In this document: positions 37,521 to 51,452 of the stretch, piece by piece | Layout of the letters: each line of letters opens with the position of its first letter | How positions within the stretch are numbered: the stretch's first letter is position 1 | DNA from: Caballeronia sp. BR00000012568055 | GTDB lineage: Bacteria; Pseudomonadota; Gammaproteobacteria; Burkholderiales; Burkholderiaceae | Reading direction: 5' to 3' | Length of the DNA stretch: 64,000 nt | Assembly (NCBI RefSeq): GCF_029439455.1 | Contig: NZ_JAQFVG010000297.1 | Span: 1-64,000 of the forward strand | Notes under the pieces: generated by a model | What the model was told of the DNA's origin: nothing | Seen by the model: only the letters and a program-made list of their open reading frames with translations | Database searches by the model: none | Translations under genes and position numbers: made by a program

Positions 37521-38837
37521 ATGGTTTGCAAGCCCTTGATCCAAGCGGCGGCTGTTCTTGCGTTCGGCGTCAGCAGCGCCGCGCATGCCGCGACCGAAAT
37601 CCAGTTCTGGCACGCGATGGAAGCCGCGCTCGGCGAACGCGTGAACGTGATCGCCGACGACTTCAACAAGTCGCAGAATGACTACAAGATCGTGCCGGTG
37701 TTCAAGGGCACCTACGATCAGACGCTGGCGGCGGGCATTGCGGCGTATCGCAGTGGCAACGCGCCGGCCATTCTGCAAGTCTACGAAGTCGGCACCGCGA
37801 CCATGATGCAGGCGAAGAAAGCCGTCGTGCCTGTCTACGATGTGTTCAAGCAAGCCGGCGTGCCGCTCGACGAAAAAGGCTTCGTGCCGACCATTTCCGG
37901 CTACTACAGCGACGCCAAAACCGGCCATCTGATTTCGATGCCGTTCAACAGTTCGACGCCCGTCCTCTACTACAACAAGGACGCGTTCAAGAAGGCCGGT
38001 CTCGATCCGAATCAGCCGCCGAAAACCTGGGCCGATGTCGAAGCCGACGCGAAGAAGATCAAGGCCGCAGGCTATTCGTGCGGCTACTCGTCGGGCTGGC
38101 AAAGCTGGATTCAGTTGGAGAACTACAGCGCATGGCACGCCGCGCCGTTTGCATCGAAGAACAATGGTTTCGATGGCATGGACGCCGTGCTCGAATTCAA
38201 CAAGCCGCTGCAAGTCGCGCATATCCAGTTCCTGCAGAACATGGCCAAGGAAGGCACGTTCACGTACGTGGGACGCAAGGACGAGCCGGTGTCCAAGTTC
38301 TATAGCGGCGATTGCGGGATCATCACGAACTCGTCGGGATCGCGCGCGACCATCGGCAAATATGCGAAATTCGATTACGGCGTCGGCATGATGCCGTACG
38401 ACGCGAACGTGAAGGGCGCGCCGCAGAACGCGATCATCGGCGGCGCGAGTCTTTGGGTGTTGGCGGGCAAAGATCCGGCGGTGTACAAGGGCGTAGCCAA
38501 GTTCCTCGCGTATCTGTCCACGCCGGAAGTCGCGGCGAAGTGGCATCAGGACACGGGCTATCTGCCGGTCACGCAGGCCGCGTACGAACTCACGCAAAAA
38601 CAGGGCTTCTACGATAAGAACCCCGGCGCGGATATCGCCATCAAGCAGATGTTGAACAAGCCGCCGCTGCCCTACACCAAGGGCCTGCGTCTGGGCAACA
38701 TGCCGCAGATTCGCACCGTCGTCGATGAAGAACTGGAGCAGGTCTGGGCGGAGAAGAAGACGCCGCAACAGGCGCTCGATGCATCGGTTCAACGCGGCAA
38801 TGAATTGCTGCGCCGCTTCGAAAAAGCCGGTAACTAA
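37521..38837 (+). CDS. ugpB: sn-glycerol-3-phosphate ABC transporter, periplasmic binding protein
   Basis: UgpB captures glycerol-3-phosphate or glycerophosphodiesters in the periplasm for the Ugp importer. The 438-residue product has a signal peptide (about 1-24, [14 protein letters not shown]). Conserved ligand-site regions are [20 protein letters not shown]-like [10 protein letters not shown] and [12 protein letters not shown] at 37521 is chosen after GGAGACTCATCG; an in-frame ATG at 37455 would put the signal peptide inside the chain and overlap dgt. First gene of ugpB-ugpA-ugpE-ugpC-ugpQ. Confidence 0.95.
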   Translation: MVCKPLIQAAAVLAFGVSSAAHAATEIQFWHAMEAALGERVNVIADDFNKSQNDYKIVPVFKGTYDQTLAAGIAAYRSGNAPAILQVYEVGTATMMQAKKAVVPVYDVFKQAGVPLDEKGFVPTISGYYSDAKTGHLISMPFNSSTPVLYYNKDAFKKAGLDPNQPPKTWADVEADAKKIKAAGYSCGYSSGWQSWIQLENYSAWHAAPFASKNNGFDGMDAVLEFNKPLQVAHIQFLQNMAKEGTFTYVGRKDEPVSKFYSGDCGIITNSSGSRATIGKYAKFDYGVGMMPYDANVKGAPQNAIIGGASLWVLAGKDPAVYKGVAKFLAYLSTPEVAAKWHQDTGYLPVTQAAYELTQKQGFYDKNPGADIAIKQMLNKPPLPYTKGLRLGNMPQIRTVVDEELEQVWAEKKTPQQALDASVQRGNELLRRFEKAGN

Positions 38838-38895
38838 AGGCAACTAAGCGTATGCGCCCGCGCTGAAAAGCATGGGCGCTTCGGGAAACCCAAGC

Positions 38896-39780
38896 ATGGA
38901 AAAACGCTCTCGTTTCGATACGGGCGTGCTGCCGTATCTGCTCGTCGCGCCTCAACTCGCGATCACCGCGATCTTCTTTCTGTGGCCCGCAGGCGAAGCG
39001 CTGTGGCAGGCCACGCAAAGTCAGGACGCGTTCGGCACATCGAGCGAGTTCGTCGGCCTGGCGAATTTCAAACAGCTTTTCGCCGATCCGCTCTATCTCT
39101 CGTCGTTCAGCACGACGATGGTTTTCTGCGCGTTGGTCACCGTCTCAGGACTCGTCATTTCGCTATTGCTCGCCGCATGCGCGGATCGCGTGACGCGCGG
39201 CGCGAAGGCGTATCAAACGCTGCTGATCTGGCCGTACGCCGTCGCGCCCGCGATCGCTGCTGTGCTGTGGTCGTTCCTGTTCAACCCGAGCATCGGACTG
39301 GTGACGTACGCGCTTGGTAAGCAAGGCATCGTGTGGAATCACGCGCTGAACGGCACGCAGGCGATGTTTCTCGTCGTGCTGGCATCGGTCTGGAAGCAGG
39401 TCAGCTACAACTTTCTGTTCTTCTACGCAGGCTTGCAGGCCATTCCGCAATCGCTGATCGAAGCCGCAGCCATCGACGGCGCGGGTCCCGTGCGTCGTTT
39501 CTTCGGCATCGCTTTGCCCTTGCTCTCACCGACGAGTTTCTTCCTGCTCGTCGTGAACCTTGTCTACGCGTTCTTCGATACCTTCCCCGTGATCGATGCC
39601 GCGACCGGTGGCGGTCCCGCGCAATCGACCAAAACGCTCATCTACAAGATCTTCGCGGAAGGCTTTCAGGGACTCGATATCGGCAGTTCCGGCGCGCAAT
39701 CCGTCGTGCTGATGGTGATCGTCGTCGTGTTGACGGTGATCCAGTTCCGCTTCGTCGAACGCAGGGTCCAATACTCATGA
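38896..39780 (+). CDS. ugpA: sn-glycerol-3-phosphate ABC transporter permease UgpA
   Basis: UgpA is one of the two membrane subunits of the Ugp importer. The 294-residue product has six predicted hydrophobic segments and the EAA loop near the C-terminus, [20 protein letters not shown] (about residues 190-209), which contacts the ATPase. ATG at 38896 is used, giving [10 protein letters not shown]; an upstream ATG at 38872 lacks a binding site. The stop overlaps ugpE by four bases. Confidence 0.95.
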   Translation: MEKRSRFDTGVLPYLLVAPQLAITAIFFLWPAGEALWQATQSQDAFGTSSEFVGLANFKQLFADPLYLSSFSTTMVFCALVTVSGLVISLLLAACADRVTRGAKAYQTLLIWPYAVAPAIAAVLWSFLFNPSIGLVTYALGKQGIVWNHALNGTQAMFLVVLASVWKQVSYNFLFFYAGLQAIPQSLIEAAAIDGAGPVRRFFGIALPLLSPTSFFLLVVNLVYAFFDTFPVIDAATGGGPAQSTKTLIYKIFAEGFQGLDIGSSGAQSVVLMVIVVVLTVIQFRFVERRVQYS

Positions 39781-40622
39781 TCGAGAACCGGCGCGGCTTC
39801 GATATCTTCTGTCACGCGGTGCTGCTGCTGGGCGTCGCGCTGATCGTGTTTCCGGTCTACGTCGCGTTCTGCGCGGCCACGATGAATTCGCACGAAGTCT
39901 TCAGCGTGCCGATATCGCTGATCCCGAGCACGCATCTGTTCGAGAACATCGCGCATATTTGGAAGTACGGCAGCGGCAACGCGGCCGCGCCGTTTGGCCT
40001 CATGCTCATCAACAGCATGGTGATGGCGCTGGTCATTTCCATCGGCAAGATTGCGGTGTCGATCATCTCGGCGTATGCGATCGTGTTCTTCCGCTTTCCG
40101 TTGAAGAATCTCGCGTTCTGGCTGATCTTCATCACGCTGATGCTGCCGGTCGAAGTACGCATCTTTCCGACCGTGCAAGTCGTCTCGTCGATGCATCTCG
40201 CCAACACGTACGCGGGGCTCACGCTGCCGCTGATCGCATCGGCAACGGCGACGTTTCTGTTCCGCCAGTTCTTTATGACGCTGCCGGACGAGTTGATGGA
40301 GGCGGCGCGCATCGACGGCGCGGGGCCGTTGCGGTTTTTCTGGGACGTGGTGCTGCCGCTGTCGAAAACGAATATCGCGGCGCTGTTCGTCATCACGTTC
40401 ATCTACGGCTGGAATCAGTATCTCTGGCCGATTCTCATCACCAACGAGCAGTCGCTGCAAACGGCGGTGGTCGGCATCAAAAGCATGATCGCATCCGGCG
40501 ATACCGCGACGGAGTGGCATTACGTGATGGCCGCGACTTTGCTCGCCATGCTGCCGCCGCTCGCCGTCGTGCTGACCATGCAGCGTTGGTTCGTACGCGG
40601 ACTCGTGGACTCCGAGAAATAA
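39777..40622 (+). CDS. ugpE: sn-glycerol-3-phosphate ABC transporter permease UgpE
   Basis: UgpE is the partner permease. The 281-residue product has six hydrophobic segments and an EAA loop, [20 protein letters not shown] (about residues 174-193). It starts with ATGA overlapping the ugpA stop. The frame is open far upstream in the ugpA coding region, but no binding site supports an earlier start. It is followed after four bases by ugpC. Confidence 0.95.
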   Translation: MIENRRGFDIFCHAVLLLGVALIVFPVYVAFCAATMNSHEVFSVPISLIPSTHLFENIAHIWKYGSGNAAAPFGLMLINSMVMALVISIGKIAVSIISAYAIVFFRFPLKNLAFWLIFITLMLPVEVRIFPTVQVVSSMHLANTYAGLTLPLIASATATFLFRQFFMTLPDELMEAARIDGAGPLRFFWDVVLPLSKTNIAALFVITFIYGWNQYLWPILITNEQSLQTAVVGIKSMIASGDTATEWHYVMAATLLAMLPPLAVVLTMQRWFVRGLVDSEK

Positions 40623-40626
40623 GACA

Positions 40627-41703
40627 ATGGCCGCATTGAATCTCAAAGGCGTCAGAAAGACGTACGACGGCACGAACTACGTGCTGCATGGCATCGACGT
40701 GTCGGTGAAGGATGGCGAGTTCGTCGTGATGGTCGGGCCGTCGGGCTGCGGCAAATCCACGTTGCTGCGCATGGTCGCGGGACTCGAAAGCGTGTCCGAT
40801 GGCGCGATCGAAATCGGCGGCAAGGTGGTGAACAAGCTGGAGCCGAAGGATCGCGATATCGCGATGGTCTTTCAAAACTACGCGCTCTATCCGCATATGA
40901 GCGTGGCGCAGAACATGGCGTACGCGCTGAAGATCGCGGGCACCAGCAAGTCCGCGATCGATGAGCGCGTGGCGAACGCGGCGCGCATCCTCGAACTCGA
41001 ACATCTGCTGGCGCGCAAGCCGCGCGAGTTGTCGGGCGGCCAGCGTCAGCGCGTCGCGATGGGCCGCGCGATTGTGCGCGAACCAGCCGTCTTTCTCTTC
41101 GACGAACCGCTTTCCAATCTCGATGCCAAACTGCGCGTGCAGATGCGCCTTGAAATTCAGCGGCTGCACGCGCGTCTTGCGACCACGAGCCTGTACGTCA
41201 CGCACGATCAGATCGAAGCCATGACGCTCGCGCAACGCGTGATCGTCATGAACAAGGGGCACGCGGAGCAGATCGGCGCGCCGACCGAAGTCTACGAGCG
41301 ACCGGCGACGGTGTTCGTCGCGAGCTTTATCGGCTCGCCGGCGATGAATCTGCTCGAAGGGCGCGTGTCGGAAGATGGTTCTACGTTCGTCGTTGCCGGT
41401 GACGGTCCTTCGCTGCCGATATCAGGCGTGCGAAGCGAGATGCACGGGCGCGAGTGGATCATGGGCATTCGGCCGGAGCATATGACGCCGGGCATCGACA
41501 ACGCTGCGAGCGCCACGCTCGAAGTCGATTCGGCGGAACTGCTCGGCGCGGACAATCTCGCGCACGGCAAATGGGGCAAGCACGATGTGGCGGCGCGTTT
41601 GCCGCATGCGCATCGGCCAGAGCGGGGCGAGCGTCTGAATGTATCGCTGCCCGCCACGCATCTCCATTTCTTCGATCCGGCGAGCGGACTGCGCGCAAGT
41701 TAA
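40627..41703 (+). CDS. ugpC: sn-glycerol-3-phosphate import ATP-binding protein UgpC
   Basis: The ATPase subunit of the importer. The 358-residue product has Walker [10 protein letters not shown] (residues 38-46), the ABC signature [14 protein letters not shown], Walker [16 protein letters not shown] and the H-loop [13 protein letters not shown]. The C-terminal TOBE domain (about 280-358) is present, as in the MalK/UgpC group. Four bases separate it from ugpE and 15 from ugpQ. Confidence 0.95.
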   Translation: MAALNLKGVRKTYDGTNYVLHGIDVSVKDGEFVVMVGPSGCGKSTLLRMVAGLESVSDGAIEIGGKVVNKLEPKDRDIAMVFQNYALYPHMSVAQNMAYALKIAGTSKSAIDERVANAARILELEHLLARKPRELSGGQRQRVAMGRAIVREPAVFLFDEPLSNLDAKLRVQMRLEIQRLHARLATTSLYVTHDQIEAMTLAQRVIVMNKGHAEQIGAPTEVYERPATVFVASFIGSPAMNLLEGRVSEDGSTFVVAGDGPSLPISGVRSEMHGREWIMGIRPEHMTPGIDNAASATLEVDSAELLGADNLAHGKWGKHDVAARLPHAHRPERGERLNVSLPATHLHFFDPASGLRAS

Positions 41704-41718
41704 TACGGAGCATCGACG

Positions 41719-42441
41719 ATGAAAACGTGGCCTTATCCCGCAGTCGTCGCGCATCGCGGTGGCGGCAAGCTCGCGCCGGAAAACACGCTCGAAGCCATCG
41801 ATGTCGGCGCGCGGTTCGGCCACAAGATGATCGAGTTCGATGCCAAGCTCTCGGCCGACAACGTCGTGTTCCTGCTGCATGACGACAACGTCGATCGCAC
41901 TTCGAATGGACATGGCGCGGCGAAATCAATGAGTTACGCACAGCTCTCATCGCTCGATGCAGGCTCGTGGTTCGGTCAGGAATTCGCCGATGCGCGTATG
42001 CCGACGCTCACGCAAGTGCACGCACGCTGCGATGCGCTCGGCATGATGGCGAATATTGAAATCAAGCCGTGTCCGGGGCGGGAAAAGGAAACCGGCACGC
42101 TGGTCGCGCGCGAAGCGTGGAGCGGCGCGCTGTTGTCGTCGTTCTCGTATGAAGCGCTTGAAGCCGCGCGTGACGAAGCGCCAACGATCAATCGCGGCAT
42201 GCTGTACGAACACGTTCCTGATGACTGGCGTGCGCAAACCGCAGCGCTGTCATGCGTCTCGCTGCACGCGGATCACCGCGATCTGAACGAGCGGCTCGTC
42301 AAAGAAATCAAGGGTGCCGGACTGCGCATCCTTGCTTACACCGTCAACGAACCCGAGCGCGCGCAGCTGCTCGCGCAATGGGGCGTCGATGCGATCTGTA
42401 CGGACCGCATCGACATCATTGGGGCGGATTTCTTCGCTTAG
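41719..42441 (+). CDS. ugpQ: Glycerophosphodiester phosphodiesterase UgpQ
   Basis: UgpQ hydrolyses glycerophosphodiesters to glycerol-3-phosphate and alcohol, usually in the cytosol when linked to ugp. The 240-residue product has VAHRGGGKLAPENTLEA (about residues 10-26) with the catalytic histidines and ENT motif, EFDAKLSADNVVFLLHDDN with the second His, and IEIKPCPG. No signal peptide is seen, which fits a cytosolic enzyme. It ends nine bases from the convergent DUF883 gene, with no room for a normal terminator. Confidence 0.94.
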   Translation: MKTWPYPAVVAHRGGGKLAPENTLEAIDVGARFGHKMIEFDAKLSADNVVFLLHDDNVDRTSNGHGAAKSMSYAQLSSLDAGSWFGQEFADARMPTLTQVHARCDALGMMANIEIKPCPGREKETGTLVAREAWSGALLSSFSYEALEAARDEAPTINRGMLYEHVPDDWRAQTAALSCVSLHADHRDLNERLVKEIKGAGLRILAYTVNEPERAQLLAQWGVDAICTDRIDIIGADFFA

Positions 42442-42450
42442 TTGATCAGC

Positions 42451-42828
42451 TTAGCGGGCCCGTGCCAACAGCACGCCTGCTACCAAGGCTAAGCCGCCAA
42501 CCAGCGCAATCGTCTGCCACGGCTTTTCGTGGATATACGCGTCGGCATCGTCGAGTACCGCGCCCGCGCGCTGGCGGAGGGCGGCGTGTGTATCGTTCAA
42601 ACGGGCGCGTGCGCTGTCCAGCCGATCGCTGATCTGCGAGCGCAAAGCAGCGGCGTCCGCCGCGGTGCCGCTCGAAAGCGTGTCTTCCAGTTCACTCAGC
42701 AGCGAGCGCAGTTCCGAGCCGATATCTTCAGCCGCATCGCGGCCATGACGCGCCATGCGGCGCGCACGACGCTGCGTGCTGCTCCAAGAATCTCCGATGG
42801 CGTCTCGCGTGTTAGGCAATGCGTTCAT
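42451..42828 (-). CDS. DUF883/ElaB-YqjD-family membrane-anchored protein
   Basis: A 125-residue protein of the ElaB/YqjD/YgaM type: a long amphipathic helical region (about 20-95) rich in Ala, Arg, Asp and Ser, followed by DADAYIHEKPWQTIALVGGLALVAGVLLARAR-like ending (key residues: YIHEKPW, then one membrane anchor and Arg). Family members in E. coli tail-anchor in the inner membrane and bind ribosomes in stationary phase; function here is not known. ATG at 42828 gives MNALPNTRDAIGDSW and follows GGAGCGATCA on the minus strand; a start further upstream would add 43 unrelated residues. Confidence 0.85.
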   Translation of the reverse strand: MNALPNTRDAIGDSWSSTQRRARRMARHGRDAAEDIGSELRSLLSELEDTLSSGTAADAAALRSQISDRLDSARARLNDTHAALRQRAGAVLDDADAYIHEKPWQTIALVGGLALVAGVLLARAR

Positions 42829-43124
42829 TGATCGCTCCGTCGATGGATGAGTCGTGGATTGCCCGCGTGTATTCAGCGGGGAAAGGCCATCATGCAGCAA
42901 ATTCGATGCCGCAGTCCGCTTTTTGTCCCGAGTCCGTCTATCAGGGCTTTTTACCAAAAGACACGCGTAAGAACTGCAACCATTTCATTGATTCGACGGT
43001 CACATTTACAAGCTGCAGAAAATGAAAACGCCGTCATGCAAGAAGCAAATGACGGCGTTTTCATTGCAACAGCTTTGCATCACACAAAGAGTTTCGATGT
43101 AAAGCGGCTTTATGGAATGAATAC
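42829..43124. other. Gap between ompW and the DUF883 gene
   Basis: 296 bases without a convincing gene on either strand. It contains the ompW terminator hairpin (43021-43065) and presumably the DUF883 promoter, for which no clear -35/-10 pair is visible. Confidence 0.5.
43021..43065 (-). terminator. Long perfect inverted repeat downstream of ompW
   Basis: A perfect 17-base-pair stem: 43021-43037 pairs with 43049-43065 around an 11-base loop. Read on the minus strand the hairpin ends GCGTTTTCATTTTC, so it fits a terminator for ompW 60 bases after its stop. The same form appears on the plus strand. Confidence 0.7.
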
Positions 43125-43850
43125 TCAAAAACGATAGCCAACCCGCAAGTAAGTCACGATCGGATTGAGCGTGATTTTCGCTTTGGATTGAACGTTAAGC
43201 GTACCCACCGGCGTTTGCGCCGCAGTATTCAGCGTAGCAGTTGCTTTCAACGGAATGAATGAAACAGAAAATCCGGCAAACCAGTGTTGAGTGAAGTTGT
43301 AGACCGCGCCAAGATTAAAGACCGGTGCCCAGGAACGATCCGTATCCACGCTGGTCGGACCATGCAACACGCCGCTTTCGAAGCTGCCGTTCGTGATCTT
43401 CGCGTCGCTGAACCAGACGCGCGTCACGCCAATGCCGACGAACGGGCGGAACTTGGCTTCCGGCGCCATGAAGAAGTATTTGAAGAGCAGCGTTGGGCTC
43501 CACTGCTTGGCTTCACCGATCTTGCCGTACTGGGAAAGCGTGCCGGTGCCTTCAAGATCGAACGTGGGCGGAATGCCCATTTCGAGTTCGGTGGCGATAT
43601 GGTCAGTGACGAAGTAGCCGAGCGTGAAACCGGCCGTATCGGAACTGGAAATACCTGCGCCCGTGCCCGGTACGCTGATATTGACGGGAGAACCGCCTAC
43701 ACTGGTTTCTTTGAGCGGCCCGCTACTGTCCAACGGTGAAAAATGAAACCAGCCTGCCGTTGCATAGATGGATCCAGCGGACTGCGCATGTGCCACAGTG
43801 GACATACACGCAAGCGCTGCGATCCCCGTGATGACTTGTTTTATTTTCAA
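43125..43850 (-). CDS. ompW: OmpW-family outer membrane protein
   Basis: OmpW proteins form small eight-stranded outer-membrane barrels with a hydrophobic channel. The 241-residue product has a signal peptide (ending VAHAQ), the family motif RPFVGIGVTRVWFSD and the C-terminal YLRVGYRF, ending in Phe as required for BAM recognition. The start is TTG at 43850, preceded on the minus strand by GGAGGAG with a six-base spacer; this is a clearer start than any ATG. Function of the channel is unknown. Divergent from the RAYT-like gene. Confidence 0.9.
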   Translation of the reverse strand: MKIKQVITGIAALACMSTVAHAQSAGSIYATAGWFHFSPLDSSGPLKETSVGGSPVNISVPGTGAGISSSDTAGFTLGYFVTDHIATELEMGIPPTFDLEGTGTLSQYGKIGEAKQWSPTLLFKYFFMAPEAKFRPFVGIGVTRVWFSDAKITNGSFESGVLHGPTSVDTDRSWAPVFNLGAVYNFTQHWFAGFSVSFIPLKATATLNTAAQTPVGTLNVQSKAKITLNPIVTYLRVGYRF

Positions 43851-44098
43851 TTTGTGCTCCTCCAAAAAGCACGGACATTATGAACACAACATTTCACATA
43901 AACCATAGCGGTGCCGTAGAGCATTTTCCCTAGGCTGCGCGGCTTTTGAGCGCATTGCACGGCGCTTGCATGTGTTTCGAACATGCGGCCTTTATCGTCA
44001 GGAACTTGCCCGTAATTTGCCAGCAAAACGCCCGCAATTGCGAGACTCCACAGGTCCCCGAATGGGGTAACACAAACGCGACCAACGGAAAATCCAGA
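43851..44098. other. Divergent gap, ompW / RAYT-like gene
   Basis: 248 bases without a gene. A minus-strand CATAAT (near 43881-43876) is a weak -10 candidate for ompW. No REP-like palindromes, which often flank active RAYT genes, were seen here. Confidence 0.4.
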
Positions 44099-44806
44099 AT
44101 GGCACGGCTTGCACGACTCTATGTTCCCGAACAGCCGCAGCATGTCATCCTGCGTGGTCTCGACCAGCAGCCCGCTTTCGTCGATGACCAGGACTACGAG
44201 CTTTTCATCGACTGTCTGCGGACGGCTTCGCGCGACCATCATTTGTCGATCCATGCGTATGCGCTGATGCCGCAGGCCGTGCATCTGCTCGTCACGCCGC
44301 GCGACGAAGCGAGCCTGCCCAAAGCGATGCAGGCGGTCGGGCGTCGTTACGTAGCGCATTTCAATCGGCGTTACATGCGGCGCGGCACGTTATGGGAAGG
44401 ACGCTATCGCGCGACCGTGATCGAAGGTGAGCGTTATTTCCTGCTCGCCACGCGCGTGGTTGAGATGGCGCCGGTGCGCGCGCAACTTGTCGCCGCGCCG
44501 CAGGACTATAAGTGGTCGAGCTTTCGGCATCACATCGGGCTGGCGCTTGACGGGCTGATTACCGACCATCCGCTGTTCTGGTCGCTCGGCAACACGCCGT
44601 TCGAACGGCAGCACGCTTACAAGGAACTGTGCGAGCAGCCGCTCGATGAGCGTGAAACCAACCGTCTCCTTCAAGCGACACTCAAAGGCTGGGTGCTCGG
44701 CAGCGATGCCTATCGCGAATGGGCATCGGGCGCGGCGAACCGGCGTGTGTCACCGCTGCCGCGCGGACGGCCGCGCAAGGTGCGGGAGACGCCGCAGCCC
44801 CAGTAA
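44099..44806 (+). CDS. RAYT/Y1-transposase-like protein with degenerate catalytic motifs
   Basis: A 235-residue protein with the full length and layout of REP-associated tyrosine transposases (Y1_Tnp fold, IS200-like). Recognisable parts are QHVILRGLDQQPAFVDDQDY, HAYALMPQAVHLLVTP, RGTLWEGRYRA, PVRAQLVAAPQDYKWSSF and the C-terminal ATLKGWVLGS with RRVSPLPRGRPRK. The usual HUH (MPNHVHLL) is MPQAVHLL here, so the first metal-binding His is Ala60. The usual tyrosine segment (about YRYIELNPVRA) is TRVVEMAPVRA (118-128), with no Tyr. It should therefore not cut DNA as a transposase. The frame is intact, which suggests domestication. It lies 294 bases before gltB. Confidence 0.85.
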   Translation: MARLARLYVPEQPQHVILRGLDQQPAFVDDQDYELFIDCLRTASRDHHLSIHAYALMPQAVHLLVTPRDEASLPKAMQAVGRRYVAHFNRRYMRRGTLWEGRYRATVIEGERYFLLATRVVEMAPVRAQLVAAPQDYKWSSFRHHIGLALDGLITDHPLFWSLGNTPFERQHAYKELCEQPLDERETNRLLQATLKGWVLGSDAYREWASGAANRRVSPLPRGRPRKVRETPQPQ

Positions 44807-44812
44807 GCGCCC

Positions 44813-44852
44813 GAGACGGCGGATCGCGAAAGGCATCCGCCGTTTCATTTGC
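44813..44852 (+). terminator. Terminator-like hairpin after the RAYT-like gene
   Basis: GAGACGGCGGAT (44813-44824) pairs with ATCCGCCGTTTC (44835-44846) with one G-U wobble, loop 10, then ATTTGCC. Six bases after the stop. The T-run is short. Confidence 0.6.
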
Positions 44853-45100
44853 CTAATTTTAATGCGGCCCTAATAAAATGGGGCATATCTGCACCATATC
44901 GATAATTGGTGTCATATCATCAAGTTTTATTTGCCATCGCTTTGATTCGTCGCGTATATTTCGATTTCCGGCGATATTGCGGCGCAGCGCGCCTCTCCGC
45001 GACCGGCTTTGCGGCCACAAGCTGAAATAAATCTGCCGCAGGCAACAAGAAAAATGGTTCAACGGCCGAATCGGCCCCTCACAGTAGAGACGGTGTCCCC
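44853..45100 (+). promoter_or_regulatory. gltB upstream region with an inverted repeat
   Basis: 248 A/T-rich bases before gltB with no gene. CACCA-N10-TGGTG (44892-44896 with 44907-44911) is an inverted repeat of the size and spacing of a regulator-binding site, within a run of ATATC/GATAT elements. AATAAAAT just upstream could contain a -10. No specific regulator can be named. Confidence 0.35.
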
Positions 45101-49816
<4,716 letters not shown>

Positions 49817-49849
49817 CGCCTCGCTTCCTTAGAGACAGATATAGAAAGG

Positions 49850-49875
49850 CGCTCCGGTGCGTGTGCATCGGAGCG
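49850..49875 (+). other. Intercistronic hairpin, gltB / gltD
   Basis: CGCTCCGGTGC (49850-49860) pairs with GCATCGGAGCG (49865-49875), loop GTGT, with one G-U wobble. There is no T-run, so it is more likely a messenger-stabilising or processing element than a terminator. Confidence 0.5.
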
Positions 49876-49904
49876 TGCGATCCTCACCCAATACAGAGAA
49901 AGAA

Positions 49905-51371
49905 ATGGGAAAAGCCACCGGTTTTCTCGAGTTCGAACGACGCCACGAGTCGTACGAAGCACCGCTGACCCGCGTCAAGCACTACAAGGAATTCGTCGCC
50001 GCGCTGACGGATGAAGACGCGAAGATTCAGGGCGCGCGCTGCATGGATTGCGGCATTCCGTTCTGCAATAACGGCTGCCCGGTCAACAACATAATTCCGG
50101 ACTTCAACGATCTCGTGTTTCAGCAAGACTGGAAGAACGCGATCAATGTGCTGCATTCGACCAACAACTTCCCGGAGTTCACGGGCCGCATCTGCCCGGC
50201 GCCGTGCGAGGCCGCGTGCACGCTCGGCATCAACGACGATCCGGTCGGCATCAAGTCGATCGAACACGCGATCATCGATAAGGCGTTCGCGGAAGGCTGG
50301 GTTGCGCCGCAAGTGCCGAAGCACAAGACGGGCAAGAAAGTGGCCGTGGTCGGTTCCGGTCCTGCTGGTCTGGCAGCCGCGCAACAACTCGCGCGTGCGG
50401 GCCACGATGTGGTCGTGTTCGAGAAGAACGATCGAATCGGCGGGCTGCTGCGTTATGGCATTCCCGACTTCAAGCTGGAGAAGTGGCTGATCGATCGCCG
50501 CATGCGCCAGATGGAAGCGGAAGGCGTGACGTTCCGTACCAACGTGTTCATCGGCAAGGATGCGATGCCGGCGTATATCGCGAATACGGCGAAGGAAACC
50601 ATCACGCCGGACGAACTGAAGGAACAGTTCGATGCCGTGGTGATCGCGGGCGGATCGGAAACGCCGCGCGATTTGCCGGTGCCGGGGCGTGAGCTGGAAG
50701 GCATCTATTACGCGATGGAATTTCTGCCGCAGCAGAACAAGGTCAACGCGGGCGACAAGCTCACGGATCAACTGCTGGCGAAGGGCAAGCACGTCGTCGT
50801 GATCGGCGGTGGCGATACGGGCTCGGATTGCGTGGGCACGTCGAATCGTCATGGCGCGAAGGATGTGGCGCAGTTCGAACTGTTGGCGCAGCCGCCTGAA
50901 GTCGAGAACAAGCCGCTCGTGTGGCCGTATTGGCCGATCAAGCTGCGCACGTCTTCATCGCATGAAGAAGGTTGCGATCGTGATTGGTCGGTTGCCACGA
51001 AGCGCTTCGAAGGCAAGAACGGCAAGGTCGAAAAGCTGATCGCAGTTCGTGTCGAATGGAAGGGCGGCAAGATGCAGGAAGTGCCGAACTCCGAGTTCGA
51101 ACTGAAAGCCGATTTGGTGCTGCTCGCGATGGGCTTTACGCAGCCGGTTTCGCCGGTGCTCGAGGCGTTCGGCGTCGAGAAGGATGCGCGCGGCAATGTG
51201 CGTGCGGCGACCGAAGGCGATAAGGCGTATTACACGTCGGTGGACAAGGTGTTCACGGCGGGCGATATGCGGCGCGGGCAATCGCTGGTGGTGTGGGCGA
51301 TTCGTGAAGGACGTCAGTGCGCGCGTAGTGTCGATGCGTATTTGATGGGGTCGAGCGAGTTGCCGCGATAA
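49905..51371 (+). CDS. gltD: Glutamate synthase (NADPH) small subunit
   Basis: GltD passes electrons from NADPH through FAD and 4Fe-4S clusters to GltB. The 488-residue product has an N-terminal cluster domain with [17 protein letters not shown] and [10 protein letters not shown], the FAD-binding [16 protein letters not shown] (about residue 144-159), [13 protein letters not shown], and the NADPH-binding [18 protein letters not shown] at 49905 follows AGAGAAAGAA; starts upstream would include the intercistronic hairpin. It ends in a strong terminator. Confidence 0.97.
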   Translation: MGKATGFLEFERRHESYEAPLTRVKHYKEFVAALTDEDAKIQGARCMDCGIPFCNNGCPVNNIIPDFNDLVFQQDWKNAINVLHSTNNFPEFTGRICPAPCEAACTLGINDDPVGIKSIEHAIIDKAFAEGWVAPQVPKHKTGKKVAVVGSGPAGLAAAQQLARAGHDVVVFEKNDRIGGLLRYGIPDFKLEKWLIDRRMRQMEAEGVTFRTNVFIGKDAMPAYIANTAKETITPDELKEQFDAVVIAGGSETPRDLPVPGRELEGIYYAMEFLPQQNKVNAGDKLTDQLLAKGKHVVVIGGGDTGSDCVGTSNRHGAKDVAQFELLAQPPEVENKPLVWPYWPIKLRTSSSHEEGCDRDWSVATKRFEGKNGKVEKLIAVRVEWKGGKMQEVPNSEFELKADLVLLAMGFTQPVSPVLEAFGVEKDARGNVRAATEGDKAYYTSVDKVFTAGDMRRGQSLVVWAIREGRQCARSVDAYLMGSSELPR

Positions 51372-51396
51372 GCGGGTTTTAAAAACGCCAAGTGGA

Positions 51397-51430
51397 AAGG
51401 CCACGCGGAAAACCGCGTGGCCTTTTGCTT
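51397..51430 (+). terminator. Terminator between gltD and the ABC exporter gene
   Basis: AAAGGCCACGCGG (51397-51409) pairs with CCGCGTGGCCTTT (51414-51426), loop AAAA, then TGCTTTG. The 13-base-pair stem is symmetric enough to serve both convergent genes. Confidence 0.9.
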
Positions 51431-51452
51431 TGCCCGCCTCAAGCAACGACGA

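Noticed and set aside
39333-39776. N-terminal extension of ugpE into ugpA
   Set aside because: Frame is open but has no ribosome binding site and would add 148 non-permease residues; the ATGA overlap at 39777 is the normal start.
44099-44806. Active IS200-type insertion sequence
   Set aside because: Catalytic His and Tyr are missing and no end hairpins or REP sequences flank the gene.
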